In this document: positions 1-8,613 of the stretch, piece by piece
How the letters are laid out: each line of letters begins with the position of its first letter
Position numbering within the stretch: the first letter of the stretch is position 1
Assembly (NCBI GenBank): GCA_013289875.1
Contig: JABCZC010000020.1
Coordinates: 1-64,000 of the forward strand
DNA from: Acidobacteriota bacterium
GTDB taxonomy: Bacteria; Acidobacteriota; Terriglobia; Terriglobales; Acidobacteriaceae
DNA: 64,000 nucleotides
Reading direction: 5' to 3'
Notes under the pieces: generated by a model
Told to the model about the DNA's origin: nothing
Database searches by the model: none
The model's input: only the letters and a program-made list of their open reading frames with translations
Made by a program: the position numbers and the translations under genes

Positions 1-112
1 CTGCTCCCAGGAATCCCGCCGCTGCGCCCACAACGGGGGCCAGGAGGGCAAGCGCCAGCAGGTTCCCTGGCGGTTCTTCAGGCTCGGTGTGGAGCTTGTT
101 CTCGATTTCCAT
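1..112 (-). CDS. ClC-type chloride channel, N-terminus only (partial)
   Basis: Reading leftwards from an ATG at 112, about 37 codons run off the window edge. The visible protein is a short acidic, proline-containing cytoplasmic head (MEIENKLHTEPEEPPGN) followed by a Leu/Ala/Val/Gly-rich first membrane segment (LLALALLAPVVGAAAGFLGA). The 'APVVGAAAGFLGA' pattern resembles the first helix of ClC chloride channels or Cl-/H+ antiporters. No filter motif is in view, so the family call is inferred from this segment alone; another polytopic transporter is possible. Confidence 0.45.
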   Translation of the reverse strand, partial: MEIENKLHTEPEEPPGNLLALALLAPVVGAAAGFLGA

Positions 113-472
113 AGGGTGTTCTTATCTAAAGCCCATTTGGGAAGATCAGTTTTGGCTTGCGGTTAGGGTTAGCCCTGATCATACGGTTCAACTTGTTAAA
201 TAAGTGATTGTGAGCTGCAACCTTCTGGATAGTCCAGAGCTAATGAGAGTTCTCCGATAATTGAGCATTTCGTCGAACTGCCCGCAAAACGGCGTTTCAG
301 GTAATTACGTCTTGTTAGAACCGGTAGCAGCCAACCTCTCGGATTGAGCCCGAGTGACCGGCTAATCGGAAGGTATACTTTTCCTCGGGCGCCAGAGCTT
401 GTCCTGAGCTTGCCGAGGGGCCGGATTCTCGGACGTAGGTGATGCCACCCACGACCATCTCCCTTGACAGCG
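113..472. other. Intergenic region without a gene
   Basis: About 360 bases between two leftward genes. Open frames here are short and continue as shadows of the neighbouring membrane gene. It holds a hairpin-forming dispersed repeat (383-420) and, around 421-450, a degenerate stretch resembling the GGATTTTCGGACGTGGGT arm of the hairpin repeats found at 17.8 and 21.0 kb. No tRNA-like structure was seen. Confidence 0.5.
383..420. repeat. Short hairpin repeat containing AGCTTGTCCTGAGCTTG
   Basis: The arms CCTCGG (383-388) and CCGAGG (412-417) are inverted and enclose the sequence AGCTTGTCCTGAGCTTGCCG. This closely resembles a short intergenic repeat seen in many unrelated bacterial genomes (GGCAAGCTCAGGACAAGC on the other strand). 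Only one copy was noticed in this window, so its repeat nature rests on recall rather than on internal comparison. Confidence 0.4.
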
Positions 473-1249
473 TTAGCCCCTCTTCACCGCAATCCACGCC
501 ATGCCGCGGTAAGATTCCGCCACCACCCAGGCGCCGGCCGTCAGCGCCACAGAGACGAAGGTTTCGCTCCATTGGAAGGTGCTTTTCGAGCCCGACGCCA
601 CCATGATCGGTACCCACACCAGCAGCGTGAACATGCCGATCTCGATCGCCGAGAGCACGGCTGCCAGCCGTGCATACACACCGGTGAGCACCGCCACGCC
701 CGCCACAATCAAGGCCCAACCAGTGAAATACGCCCAGAACACATGCCATGGCAGCCAGCCAGGCACCAGCGAGACAGTATTTTGGAGATAGACGAAATGG
801 GCCACGCCGAAGGGGATCAAGGAGAGGCCATAGAGCGCTCTGGCGACGCGCAGACTCTTATCTCCGGTGACGAAACCGAGGCGCTCCCTGTCCCAGTCAG
901 TGGCGAACCAGGCATACAGTACCCACGCGCCCGCCACCATCACCGCCGTTTTGCAGGCTGCCCACCAATAATCGACAGTCGGCGAAAGGAAGATGCCCGG
1001 CAATCGCAACAGCAGCAGCCAAAGCAGGAGACAGCCGAGCAGCACGCGCGCAGCGAGGGCAGCTGTGCGCTTCCAAAGCAGGCCTATACCAGATACCAGG
1101 GAGACAACGGAGCAGACATAAACCAGCGCAGGCACGCTTCCAGGAACCGGCTGCCATACCACGGCATAATCGCCTTTGATCAGGCCCAGAATTCCGAGGG
1201 CGATCATGGTCGCCGCAAAAACCGCATGACCCACGCTCGCGATACGCAC
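473..1249 (-). CDS. DoxX-like polytopic membrane protein
   Basis: A 258-residue integral membrane protein with about seven hydrophobic segments, resembling DoxX-like membrane proteins. The frame is open much further upstream, but the upstream part overlaps the preceding gene in another frame. I chose the GTG at 1249 because GGAGG lies 8-9 bases before it and the upstream gene stops at 1255, five bases away, which implies translational coupling. Its reaction is unknown. It is the third gene of a leftward operon (1678-2904, 1255-1665, this gene). Confidence 0.7.
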   Translation of the reverse strand: MRIASVGHAVFAATMIALGILGLIKGDYAVVWQPVPGSVPALVYVCSVVSLVSGIGLLWKRTAALAARVLLGCLLLWLLLLRLPGIFLSPTVDYWWAACKTAVMVAGAWVLYAWFATDWDRERLGFVTGDKSLRVARALYGLSLIPFGVAHFVYLQNTVSLVPGWLPWHVFWAYFTGWALIVAGVAVLTGVYARLAAVLSAIEIGMFTLLVWVPIMVASGSKSTFQWSETFVSVALTAGAWVVAESYRGMAWIAVKRG

Positions 1250-1254
1250 CCGCC

Positions 1255-1665
1255 CTATCCTCCGGTGTTCGGGTTCATCGAATACGCCCTCACCGCCGCC
1301 GTCTTCCCAACCGCCTTTCTCGTCGGAGCCAGCGCGATCAGCGTCACCCCAATCACAACCAGCACACCCGACCCGATCAGAAATCCCGTGCGCATACTCG
1401 GCATTTCCAGGCCCTGGATCGACATCGTTACGGCATGAGCAAAGCTCGACCACGCCGCGAAGGCGATCACGCTGCGATGCGCTGCCGGATTGCGCACCGC
1501 GATCAGCAGAAACACCCCCAGCGTGAAATACAGGCTCATCATCATCGTGTCGCCCGTATCCGACCCCGCCGGATCCCGCAACGACCCGACCAGCGGATAA
1601 ACCGCTGCAGTAAACAGCAACCCCACCAGAACCAACACAATCTTCAGCGCCCGATCCCGCCACAT
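1255..1665 (-). CDS. Small four-helix membrane protein (DUF6632-like)
   Basis: The protein has 136 residues with four hydrophobic segments: near the N-terminus ([20 protein letters not shown]), [15 protein letters not shown], a central helix after [17 protein letters not shown], and [17 protein letters not shown]. The pattern fits a small conserved family of membrane proteins I associate with DUF6632; the DUF assignment is from memory. It lies 12 bases downstream of the exported protein gene and is coupled to the DoxX-like gene that follows. Confidence 0.65.
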   Translation of the reverse strand: MWRDRALKIVLVLVGLLFTAAVYPLVGSLRDPAGSDTGDTMMMSLYFTLGVFLLIAVRNPAAHRSVIAFAAWSSFAHAVTMSIQGLEMPSMRTGFLIGSGVLVVIGVTLIALAPTRKAVGKTAAVRAYSMNPNTGG

Positions 1666-1677
1666 AATGCCCTCCTC

Positions 1678-2904
1678 TTATTCATCCGGCTTCTCCCGCG
1701 TTTTCAGGTGCGGCAGGCACCCACCCGAGAACGGATTAGCCACAAACGTCCCTGGCATTCCCGAGATAATCACCGTCCCATCGGCATTGAAATGCGCCGT
1801 ACGATATTCGCCCTCGGGAAGCTCATTGAGTCTCTTCCAGCTTCCTCCGCTGTCCCTGCTGATGTACACGCCCGTGAGCGCAGTCACCACCTGCCGGCTC
1901 GGCCTCGCCGGATCGATCTCGATCCCGTAGGCCCGAACATTCGGCCCCGTCTCATCGTCATCTTTGTGATAGATAAACTCAGCATCCGTTAATCTGCCCA
2001 CCTTGTCCGGACCCACCGGCACATAGACTCCCCAACACGCCGCCAGATGCAGCCCTCCCACCGTGTTGATTCCGTGAATCGCCGAATCCGGCTCCACCCC
2101 CTGAATTTGAATCCACTTTATCGTGCGCAGGTCGAGACGATACACCTGATCGCCCGTTCCCACATACAGCGACCCCGGACGAGGATCGCGCGGCCGATCG
2201 AACTCCATCGAAAAAATATCCAGATCGGTCGGAAGCTGCGGGAGCGGTCCGTCCTCCACCCACGCCCCCTCGCGGCCCTTGTGATATGCGAACAGCTGCG
2301 GCTCCATATCGAAGTATCCGTAACCGACAAAGAGCCGTTTCCCATCCGCCGTCATCTTCACCGCCGCCGCCCTTACTGGATCGCCCTCCTTCTTCGGAAT
2401 GCTTATCCACGGCCTGTCATGGGGAACCCGCGGCCCCTCAATGTACTTCACCACCGCATCCGGGCCATGTGGAATCACCTGAAACGCTCCCTTCTGCGTC
2501 GTGATCGCAAACTCTCTTCCACCGGGAACCACGCTTAGCCCGTTCCGCAAACCTTCATCGATGCCCGAGTCGAAATACCTCGAATCTACCCGCGCCACCT
2601 GCGTCCACGTCTCGCCACCATTGCTTGACTTGGAGATATATAGCGCCCGTTCCTCCGCTGGAAGGTCGGTGTTCAAATCCGCGGTGAGAGCCCACACCGT
2701 GTTGCGATCCCGCGCTGTGGGTCTGGGATCTGTGGCCATTACTTCAATAAAATCCGCCGCGAACGCATGACTTCCCGGCAGGCTCTTCACCTCTCGCACA
2801 TAGCAGCTGTCTTGTTTTGGATTCCCGCGCTCGGCAATCGGCGACTTGGCCTGTCCCCACGCCATCAGGGGAGCCGTCAGCGCCATCCACCAGACCACCC
2901 GCAT
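1678..2904 (-). CDS. Exported BNR/sialidase-like repeat protein
   Basis: A protein of about 408 residues with a signal peptide ([19 protein letters not shown]) and several Asp-box-like turns such as SNGGETWTQ and [11 protein letters not shown], typical of beta-propeller photosystem II stability/BNR/sialidase-fold proteins. No catalytic sialidase arginine triad or other active site could be identified, so it is probably a binding or structural propeller in the periplasm or outside the cell. I took the internal ATG at 2904 as start because it begins the signal peptide; the frame is open 13 codons further. First gene of a three-gene operon. Confidence 0.65.
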   Translation of the reverse strand: MRVVWWMALTAPLMAWGQAKSPIAERGNPKQDSCYVREVKSLPGSHAFAADFIEVMATDPRPTARDRNTVWALTADLNTDLPAEERALYISKSSNGGETWTQVARVDSRYFDSGIDEGLRNGLSVVPGGREFAITTQKGAFQVIPHGPDAVVKYIEGPRVPHDRPWISIPKKEGDPVRAAAVKMTADGKRLFVGYGYFDMEPQLFAYHKGREGAWVEDGPLPQLPTDLDIFSMEFDRPRDPRPGSLYVGTGDQVYRLDLRTIKWIQIQGVEPDSAIHGINTVGGLHLAACWGVYVPVGPDKVGRLTDAEFIYHKDDDETGPNVRAYGIEIDPARPSRQVVTALTGVYISRDSGGSWKRLNELPEGEYRTAHFNADGTVIISGMPGTFVANPFSGGCLPHLKTREKPDE

Positions 2905-2993
2905 CCATGCCCAACCGCGCCGCACACTTTCACCCCGACCCAAACGCTCAACTCAAAATTTACCGCCTGCGCAAAACCTGCATGCACTCCGAG

Positions 2994-3020
2994 TCCCTAA
3001 TCCCTAATCCCTGCGCCCTG
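2994..3020. repeat. Short tandem TCCCTAA-type repeat
   Basis: Units of CCCTAAT/CCCTGC repeat three to four times just at and beyond the 3' end of the nuclease gene. A related run of CTGATCCC units occurs at 30872-30912. It is a simple intergenic repeat with no visible function. Confidence 0.5.
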
Positions 3021-3876
3021 CCTTCCGTTTTTTCTCGGTCACAGCCTTGTCCAGCCGTTCCCCGATCGCCGCGAACTCCGGCGTAGGTCCCTTCCACCGC
3101 AACTCCTCCACATCCTCGAATAGGGGAATATCCGTTCGAAGGGTAGCCAGCGTTCGAAACAGCAGCGCGTGCTCGCGTTCCCGCACAAGTGTTGCCGCCA
3201 GGGTGCTCGCGTTCGCTGCGTTCACGCCCCAGTCACGGCTGTCCGCGGGAACCGCCTCGATCCGTCCGAATGTCGCCAGTACCGCCGCCGACGACTTCGC
3301 GCCCCAACCCGGCAGTCCCGGATAACCATCCGCCGCGTCCCCCACCAGTGCCAGGTAGTCCGGTATCGACACCGGAGGGACGCCGAATTTTGCAATCACC
3401 CCGGCCTCATCGCAGGTCATGCCTGTCCTACGATTCAACTGCACGACGCTGTTTCCGCACACACACTGCGCCAGGTCCTTGTCCGGCGTGCAGATGATGA
3501 CCTGCTCGACGCGCTCATCGCGTGCGGCCAGTGCTGCTCCGGCCGCCAGCGCATCGTCAGCTTCGAACTCGACCATCGGCCAGACGACGATACCCGCCGC
3601 AGCGATTGCCTCTTCGAGCAGAGGAAACTGCGCGAGCAGGTCAGGTTCGACACCATCGCCGGTCTTGTACCCCGCCCACAGCGAATTACGAAACGACTCG
3701 ATCACCTTGTCGGTCGCGACTGCAAGGTGCGTCGCTCCAGCCTTGAGCATGCCCAGCACGGATCCGACCACTCCGCGAACAGCTCCCACTTCGCGGCCCT
3801 CGGCATCGCGCGCCGACGGAACCGCATAGTAGTGCCGAAATAATTCGTAGGTGCCATCAACGAGATAGACCTTCAA
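3004..3876 (-). CDS. Stand-alone 5'-3' exonuclease (PolA 5'-nuclease domain-like)
   Basis: A 290-residue protein matching the FEN-like 5'-nuclease domain of DNA polymerase I, without a polymerase domain. It starts with the metal-binding LVDGTYELFRHYYA, then has the substrate-binding FRNSLWAGYKTG, an acidic EFEADDALA, CTPDKDLAQ, and the helix-hairpin-helix region GDAADGYPGLPGWGAKSS. These correspond to the conserved aspartates and H3TH motif of the family. The expected activity is 5' flap or 5'-3' exonuclease on DNA or RNA-DNA in the cytoplasm. Single gene, with no obvious partner next to it. Confidence 0.85.
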   Translation of the reverse strand: MKVYLVDGTYELFRHYYAVPSARDAEGREVGAVRGVVGSVLGMLKAGATHLAVATDKVIESFRNSLWAGYKTGDGVEPDLLAQFPLLEEAIAAAGIVVWPMVEFEADDALAAGAALAARDERVEQVIICTPDKDLAQCVCGNSVVQLNRRTGMTCDEAGVIAKFGVPPVSIPDYLALVGDAADGYPGLPGWGAKSSAAVLATFGRIEAVPADSRDWGVNAANASTLAATLVREREHALLFRTLATLRTDIPLFEDVEELRWKGPTPEFAAIGERLDKAVTEKKRKAGRRD

Positions 3877-3936
3877 GGCTCACTCCGCCATGGCGCTCTC
3901 TTGTCTGAACCCTGTTCTCTGTCGCACGTGCGTTGC

Positions 3937-5406
3937 CTACTTCCGAACTCCCTTGTGATCCTGCCCACCCTGGTGCAGAATCACGGCATTGACCTGTCCC
4001 TTGTCATCGGTGACGAACTCCACCTCGGCATCCACTACCTTCAGAAAGAACTTCGTCTGCGACTCCGGATAGACGGGAAACTTCGGCTGGTTTGTCGCCT
4101 GCGTCATCAGCTGATCGCCTTCGAGCGTAAATGTCACGCTGAACGTAGGTGAAAGCTCATAGACCCCCACGTATCGCGCCAGCACCGCGGGATCTACCTT
4201 TACCACCGCACGCTCCACAGGCTTCCAGTCCGGCCAACCGTACGTCGCCGCGATCGCACTCATTACTTCACTCGCAAGACGGCTTCCACCCTGCGCATTC
4301 GTCATCACCGCCGCGCCGTCGCCGTTACTGTCGTATCCCACGAACAGTGCTTCGTAGCCATCATTAACGCCGCCGTGCGAAAACCACTTGTCTGCGGTCG
4401 ATCCGCCAAGTGACAATCCCAATCCCCAGTCACCCTTCCCCGGCGTCAGCATCTGTTGCGTCATAGACTGCGACAGCACATGATTCGTCTTACCCGCCAG
4501 CGAATTCTGCACTTCGATCACGTACCGGCACAGATCCGAAGCCGTAGTCCACAACCCCGCCGCCGCCATCTCCGGATACGTATGCGGCCCGCCCTTCACC
4601 GGCGCTCCATCGCCGTTGTACGGTATCGCCGCATTTGTCAGCAGCGCTGCAGGCAGAGGCTGCTGATACGTGCTGTGGCTCATCCCAATCGGAGCCAGCA
4701 CCGTGTCATGCAGAAACTGCGGATATGGTTCCTTCACTGTATCGATCACCAGTTGCTGCATCACCGTGTATCCGCCTCCGGAATATCTCCACTCCTTGTC
4801 CGGCGCGCTGTCCATCCGAATCGGCGCCGTATTGGCCGGCTTCTCTCCATTCAGCACCTGCACCAGCGTCGGAACCGGCTCCCCCGCCGCATATCCGGGA
4901 AAGCCGTGAACCGTGAGCCCCGCCGTGTGCGTTAGCAGTTCACGTAGCGTCACCACCGCACCCGGGGCGGCCGTACTCGCCGGAAGCTTCCAGCTTGTAA
5001 GCTTCGTATTGATATCCGCATCGAGCGAGAGTTTGCCCTCCTGCACCAGATGCAGCGTGCCCATTGCAGCCACCGGCTTGCTGATCGAGCCCGCCTGAAA
5101 AATCGTGTCCGTATTGACCGCATCTCCGCCCGTTTGCCGGACCCCATACCCCTTCGCCCACTCGATCACGCCGTTATGAACGACAGCAACGCTAAGGCCG
5201 GGAACATGCAACTCCTCCATTCGTTTTGTCAGAGTTGTGCACGTCTTGGGCTCGCCTTTGACGACGACCGGAGGCGGAAGACACGCCTCCACAGCCGCGA
5301 TCCGCTGCGCTATGTCGCCCTGCGGCGAAGCCGCTGCTTGACCATAAACGAGCGCCTCACCCAACCCCACTAAGATCGTCAACGCGATGACCTTTGTGAT
5401 CTGCAA
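3937..5406 (-). CDS. Exported serine hydrolase, class C beta-lactamase/PBP4* fold
   Basis: The protein has 489 residues with a signal peptide (about 1-25). The beta-lactamase fold is marked by the SxxK nucleophile motif in AGSISKPVAA, the tyrosine motif in WRYSGGGYTV (replacing YxN) and the HGG box in WFSHGGVNDGY. The C-terminal ~100 residues form a separate lipocalin-like domain of the type labelled DUF3471. Such proteins are usually D-amino-acid amidases or esterases rather than true beta-lactamases. Substrate cannot be told from sequence. Monocistronic by spacing. Confidence 0.85.
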   Translation of the reverse strand: MQITKVIALTILVGLGEALVYGQAAASPQGDIAQRIAAVEACLPPPVVVKGEPKTCTTLTKRMEELHVPGLSVAVVHNGVIEWAKGYGVRQTGGDAVNTDTIFQAGSISKPVAAMGTLHLVQEGKLSLDADINTKLTSWKLPASTAAPGAVVTLRELLTHTAGLTVHGFPGYAAGEPVPTLVQVLNGEKPANTAPIRMDSAPDKEWRYSGGGYTVMQQLVIDTVKEPYPQFLHDTVLAPIGMSHSTYQQPLPAALLTNAAIPYNGDGAPVKGGPHTYPEMAAAGLWTTASDLCRYVIEVQNSLAGKTNHVLSQSMTQQMLTPGKGDWGLGLSLGGSTADKWFSHGGVNDGYEALFVGYDSNGDGAAVMTNAQGGSRLASEVMSAIAATYGWPDWKPVERAVVKVDPAVLARYVGVYELSPTFSVTFTLEGDQLMTQATNQPKFPVYPESQTKFFLKVVDAEVEFVTDDKGQVNAVILHQGGQDHKGVRK

Positions 5407-5468
5407 AGTGTACCTCCTCCACCCGCAGGCCAGTATATGTGGAGGGGGACGAGACTTGCAGATAAAGC

Positions 5469-5513
5469 GTCATTCTGAGGACCCCGTAGAGACGAAGAAT
5501 CCATTGCATTTGT
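5469..5513. repeat. Dispersed repeat GTCATTCTGAGGACC...GACGAAGAATCC, copy 1
   Basis: The sequence begins GTCATTCTGAGGACC and ends GACGAAGAATCC. The same two blocks occur again at 10165-10200 with a slightly different middle. ATTCT near the left end and AGAAT near the right end are inverted, giving a weak hairpin. It lies between the divergent serine hydrolase and haem-binding genes. Confidence 0.6.
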
Positions 5514-5655
5514 GGGCTGTTACTTGCTTCGCCACCTACTCTGTTTGGCGCCGAGTGGCACGTCGTGATCAGCAGAAAATTCCTTCGGCAGAAAAACGAC
5601 TCAAGCGTGACGGGGTGATGACAAGTAAATCGGCTTGTCATCTTAGTCTGCAAAC

Positions 5656-6144
5656 ATGAGCAACAAAATCGTTCGCAAGCTAGCTGCACTTACTTCGATC
5701 ATATTTGCTTTAGTCTTTCTCGGAATGCAGTTCGTTCCGGCTTCTACACCTCAAGCTTCGGCAACTACCGGGCCTCACATGGCGCAGGTAATCAATCCGC
5801 AGGTGGGTGCGATTCTGGATCGCTCATGCCAGGACTGCCACTCCGGCCGCACCACCTGGCCCTGGTATAGCCGCGTCGCTCCCGTATCCTGGATCGTCTC
5901 CAGACACGTTCGGGAGGGCCGTGAAGTCCTGGACTTCACCGATTGGGCGCATCAGCCCGACCTCGCGGACGAACCCATGCTGATCTGCGACGCCGTGTCC
6001 GACGGCAGCATGCCGCTGCATGACTACACACTGATCCATCGCAAGGCAAAGCTTTCGAAGCGGGATGTCGATTCGATCTGCGGTTGGGCTGCCGCCGCGA
6101 GCTCGCCTATATCCCTGCTGCAGGACAGTAAGCTAACAAAGTAA
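5656..6144 (+). CDS. Exported haem-binding domain protein
   Basis: 162 residues with an N-terminal membrane anchor or signal (ALTSIIFALVFLGMQFV), followed by one c-type haem site CQDCH (residues 58-62). The following TTWPWYSRVAPVSWIV and REVLDFTDW are typical of the 'haem-binding domain' family (PF14376-like). It is likely a periplasmic monohaem protein. The partner is unknown. It stands alone between two leftward genes. Confidence 0.8.
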   Translation: MSNKIVRKLAALTSIIFALVFLGMQFVPASTPQASATTGPHMAQVINPQVGAILDRSCQDCHSGRTTWPWYSRVAPVSWIVSRHVREGREVLDFTDWAHQPDLADEPMLICDAVSDGSMPLHDYTLIHRKAKLSKRDVDSICGWAAAASSPISLLQDSKLTK

Positions 6145-6245
6145 GTAATGTGTATGACAGGCGGTAGTGAGCAGACCGTTGGCTCAGAACCTGCGTTCCG
6201 GGTTGCAGCGGATTTTTCGGAAGTAAGGCAGGAGCGAAACATCAG

Positions 6246-6845
6246 CTATGACTGTGTTTCGAGCGCCAGTTTAGGACCACCTGTGTGTTTTATCTTGAGG
6301 TTGAAATTCAGCTCAACAAGGTCTGCGATAGAAATGAAGGGGATTCCCTTGTTCATGCCGTAGTTCTTGCGGTTGAAGATCATCTTCCCTTCAATATCGC
6401 CCAGGTGGCTTTCCTTGTTAGAAACGATAAGCGTTAACTTTTCCGGATTGGAAACGCCCTTGATCGTGAGGTTGCCGTCCACCTCAAAATGGTCCGGGGC
6501 AGTCTGAGCGATTTTCGTGGACGTGAAAACCATCTCCGGGTAGTTAGCTACGTCGAAGAAATCCTTGCCTTTTAGCTTTCCGTTTTTCATGCCGCTTCCG
6601 GTGTCGACGCTGTCTGCCTGGATTCTGATCTCCAGAGCGCCTGTGGACACGTCAGTAGATTGGAAGGTCAGCGTTGCGCCCCACTTGTCGAATTTACCTT
6701 TGATATCGACGGAAGCCTTTACCTGAAACCGGATGTTGCTATGTACAGGGGTGACCTCAAAGACCGGAGCTCCGGCAGGCGCTTGAGCTCTCGATAGCGG
6801 AGAAATTAAGGCCGAGGCCAACAGACAGGGAAGGATTATTCTCAT
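6246..6845 (-). CDS. YceI-family periplasmic lipid-binding-type protein
   Basis: 199 residues from the ATG at 6845, which starts a clear signal peptide (MRIILPCLLASALISPLSRAQA). The mature part begins FEVTPVHSNIRFQVKA and contains MKNGKLKGKDFFDVANYPEM and VDGNLTIKGVSNP, all hallmarks of YceI beta-barrel proteins that bind polyisoprenoid-type lipids. The frame is open nine codons upstream but without a better start. Single gene. Confidence 0.88.
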   Translation of the reverse strand: MRIILPCLLASALISPLSRAQAPAGAPVFEVTPVHSNIRFQVKASVDIKGKFDKWGATLTFQSTDVSTGALEIRIQADSVDTGSGMKNGKLKGKDFFDVANYPEMVFTSTKIAQTAPDHFEVDGNLTIKGVSNPEKLTLIVSNKESHLGDIEGKMIFNRKNYGMNKGIPFISIADLVELNFNLKIKHTGGPKLALETQS

Positions 6846-6937
6846 GGCGGGCATTGTAGCGTAGCGTTTCAAGGTTCACGGTGATCCCGCCTGATTTCCG
6901 GTTGCATTGTTGCCAGCCACATTGAACTTTCTGGGCA

Positions 6938-7015
6938 GTGTGGCCCACCCTCCCAGCCCGCGAAACGAGGGTGCCCCATCCTTGACGCATCTTTTGGCGA
7001 AAGTTTCCGCTAACT
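6938..7015. repeat. GTGCCCCA-type hairpin repeats, one or two degenerate copies
   Basis: The region contains GTGGCCCACCCTC and, inverted to it, GAGGGTGCCCCAT, followed by a second weak inverted pair (CCTTGACGC / GCGAAAG). The head GGGTGCCCCA is shared with copies at 17.8, 30.5 and, with one change, 57.9 kb. It lies downstream of the membrane protein gene at 7061 and is probably a dispersed palindromic element. Confidence 0.5.
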
Positions 7016-7060
7016 CGCCACACTGTCGCAGCAGGTGCAAAGTCCACGAACCGGTGAGAT

Positions 7061-7564
7061 CTAACCGAGCCCCGAAAAAAAGACGACGGCAAGATTTGCG
7101 AGCACTGCCCCAGCTTGCAGAGCAAGCACCTTCAGCGTCTGTCTTGGAGCCTGTGGCAGCCACTTGATCGCGAAGAACGCTAACACCGGCATCTGTCCAG
7201 CCATGAGTAGTTGCCAGAGATGGGCAGTTGTCCCCTCGTCGGCCTCGCGGAGGACATGGCCGTTTTGTATTAGGTCTGAACCAACGTGACCAAGCACCAG
7301 CGCCAGGGCGATGAGCGACATTGCCATGGGAAGAAAGGCGCTTGGGTGTCTCGTGATGGCGACAAAAGTAACCGGAGATGGATGCATTTTGGCTCCTTGA
7401 GTCGGGAAGGCATGCTCACGAAGTGCCAGCCAGACGACGTTTGCCGACGTGCGAAGGCCGCCGCGGCCGGCCAGAAGAAGCGCCTCAAACTCCTCGCCAT
7501 AGCGCTCTCTCCAGGCTCGCGGATACAGGCGCATCAGCAGGTGAGCGAGTCTGGGATTCATCAC
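7061..7564 (-). CDS. Membrane protein co-transcribed with a PadR regulator
   Basis: 167 residues. The N-terminus LLMRLYPRAWRERYGEEFEALL is the motif usually found in proteins encoded next to PadR regulators. Three hydrophobic segments follow (about 85-105, 120-135 and 145-165). Its ATG at 7564 overlaps the PadR stop (TGATG), so translation is coupled. Function is unknown; by context it is probably the membrane effector or partner controlled by that regulator. Confidence 0.75.
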   Translation of the reverse strand: MMNPRLAHLLMRLYPRAWRERYGEEFEALLLAGRGGLRTSANVVWLALREHAFPTQGAKMHPSPVTFVAITRHPSAFLPMAMSLIALALVLGHVGSDLIQNGHVLREADEGTTAHLWQLLMAGQMPVLAFFAIKWLPQAPRQTLKVLALQAGAVLANLAVVFFSGLG

Positions 7565-7890
7565 GCCTCCAACCTGCGCAGCCCGGCCTTCGCGAACAGC
7601 TGCAGAGTAGTCAGTTTTGCGCGGAGAGCGCGAAGGCCCTTACCGGTAATGCGATAAGGCCGGCGGCGTTCCTCAGGTGGGAGCGGCTCGATCCAACCCT
7701 GCTGCTCCAGACGGGCGATCGCTCCATACAGGGTTCCCGGGCCCAACCGCGTCCCGCAAAGGTGGGCGATGTCTTCGATCATCGCGTGTCCATGCTTCGG
7801 TCCATTGGCGAGGCTGGCAAGAACAAACAGCGGCGGGTCAGAAAAGTGCCCTGTTCCCGGCTGCTTTTTGGCTTCTACTACGTGTGGCAT
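7561..7890 (-). CDS. PadR-family transcriptional regulator
   Basis: A winged-helix regulator of 109 residues from the ATG at 7890 (another in-frame ATG lies at 7899, but it falls inside an inverted repeat). The core LFVLASLANGPKHGHAMIEDI and LGPGTLYGAIARLEQQGWIE are the PadR helix-turn-helix signature. It likely represses its own operon with the downstream membrane protein. No strong ribosome-binding site is visible, so the exact start is uncertain. Confidence 0.88.
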   Translation of the reverse strand: MPHVVEAKKQPGTGHFSDPPLFVLASLANGPKHGHAMIEDIAHLCGTRLGPGTLYGAIARLEQQGWIEPLPPEERRRPYRITGKGLRALRAKLTTLQLFAKAGLRRLEA

Positions 7891-7896
7891 ACTACG

Positions 7897-7918
7897 CATA
7901 ACGTAGTTATGTCATAAC
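7897..7918 (-). promoter_or_regulatory. Probable PadR operator of overlapping inverted repeats
   Basis: Three hexamers CATAAC, GTTATG, CATAAC follow each other with spacers of 3 and 1 bases. Each adjacent pair forms an inverted repeat. They lie immediately upstream of the PadR gene, touching the upstream candidate ATG. PadR proteins usually bind short palindromes at their own promoter, so autoregulation is the natural reading. Binding is inferred. Confidence 0.5.
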
Positions 7919-8030
7919 TGACCTCGTTGCTGCAAGGATTATTTGCTCGGCCTTCCGACAATCCCCCTTGCCCCCCACTTCCCGACCCGCTATCCTTGCT
8001 TGATTCTCCCCCACATCTCAAGGAGGTGCG

Positions 8031-8613
8031 ATGCACCGCCGATCCTTTCTCAAAGCCGCAACTGCGGCAGTCCCAGCTATGGGTCTGCATGATCTTCTCG
8101 CCGCTCAGGCGCTTGCCCAGTCACCCTGCAACGCCGCCAGCACTTCACGTCGTTGCCGCCGGAGAAGACCGCTTCGGCCATCCGCACACCCTAGGGTTCA
8201 GCTCGATCCTCTTCAAAGTCTCCGGCAGTGAAACCGGCGGCAGCCTCTTCATCCTGGAGCACATGCACCTCATGCCCGGCGGACCGGCCCTGCACATGCA
8301 TCTGAGTCAGGAGGAATGGTTCTACGTCATGGAGGGTGAAATAGCCTTCCAGGTTGGCGAGCAGCGGTTGCACCTGCGCGCCGGAGAATCCGTGCTCGCT
8401 CCGCGCCTCGTGCCGCACACTTTTTCGTCTGTAAGTGCGACTACACCAAGCCGCATGATGATTGCTTTCTGCCCCGCAGGCAAAATGGAACAGTATTTCC
8501 ACGATGGCGAAGTCAACCCAAAGGCTGCCGGCACTCCCGAGTTCATGGCGCGCTACGACATGAAGATGATCGGGCCTTCGCCTTTCTGGAAGGCGTGGGC
8601 ATTTCACCAATGA
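8031..8613 (+). pseudogene. Tat-exported cupin protein gene, interrupted by a +1 frameshift
   Basis: One frame from the ATG at 8031 encodes a twin-arginine signal peptide (MHRRSFLKAATAAVPAMG, ending near LAAQALAQ). A second frame, shifted by +1 and joined around 8118-8130, encodes a cupin domain with GGPALHMHLSQEEWFYVMEGE and a distal PHTFSS histidine. Neither frame alone gives a sensible protein: the signal frame degenerates into an Arg-rich tail ending at 8231, and the cupin frame has a poor N-terminus upstream. One extra base (or two lost) explains it. It may be a true pseudogene or a sequencing error. Its stop overlaps the next gene (ATGA). Confidence 0.7.

Noticed and set aside
464-1438. 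324-codon frame on the plus strand across the DoxX-like genes
   Set aside because: It is the antisense shadow of two membrane protein genes, with an Arg/His-rich, non-protein-like composition and no start context.
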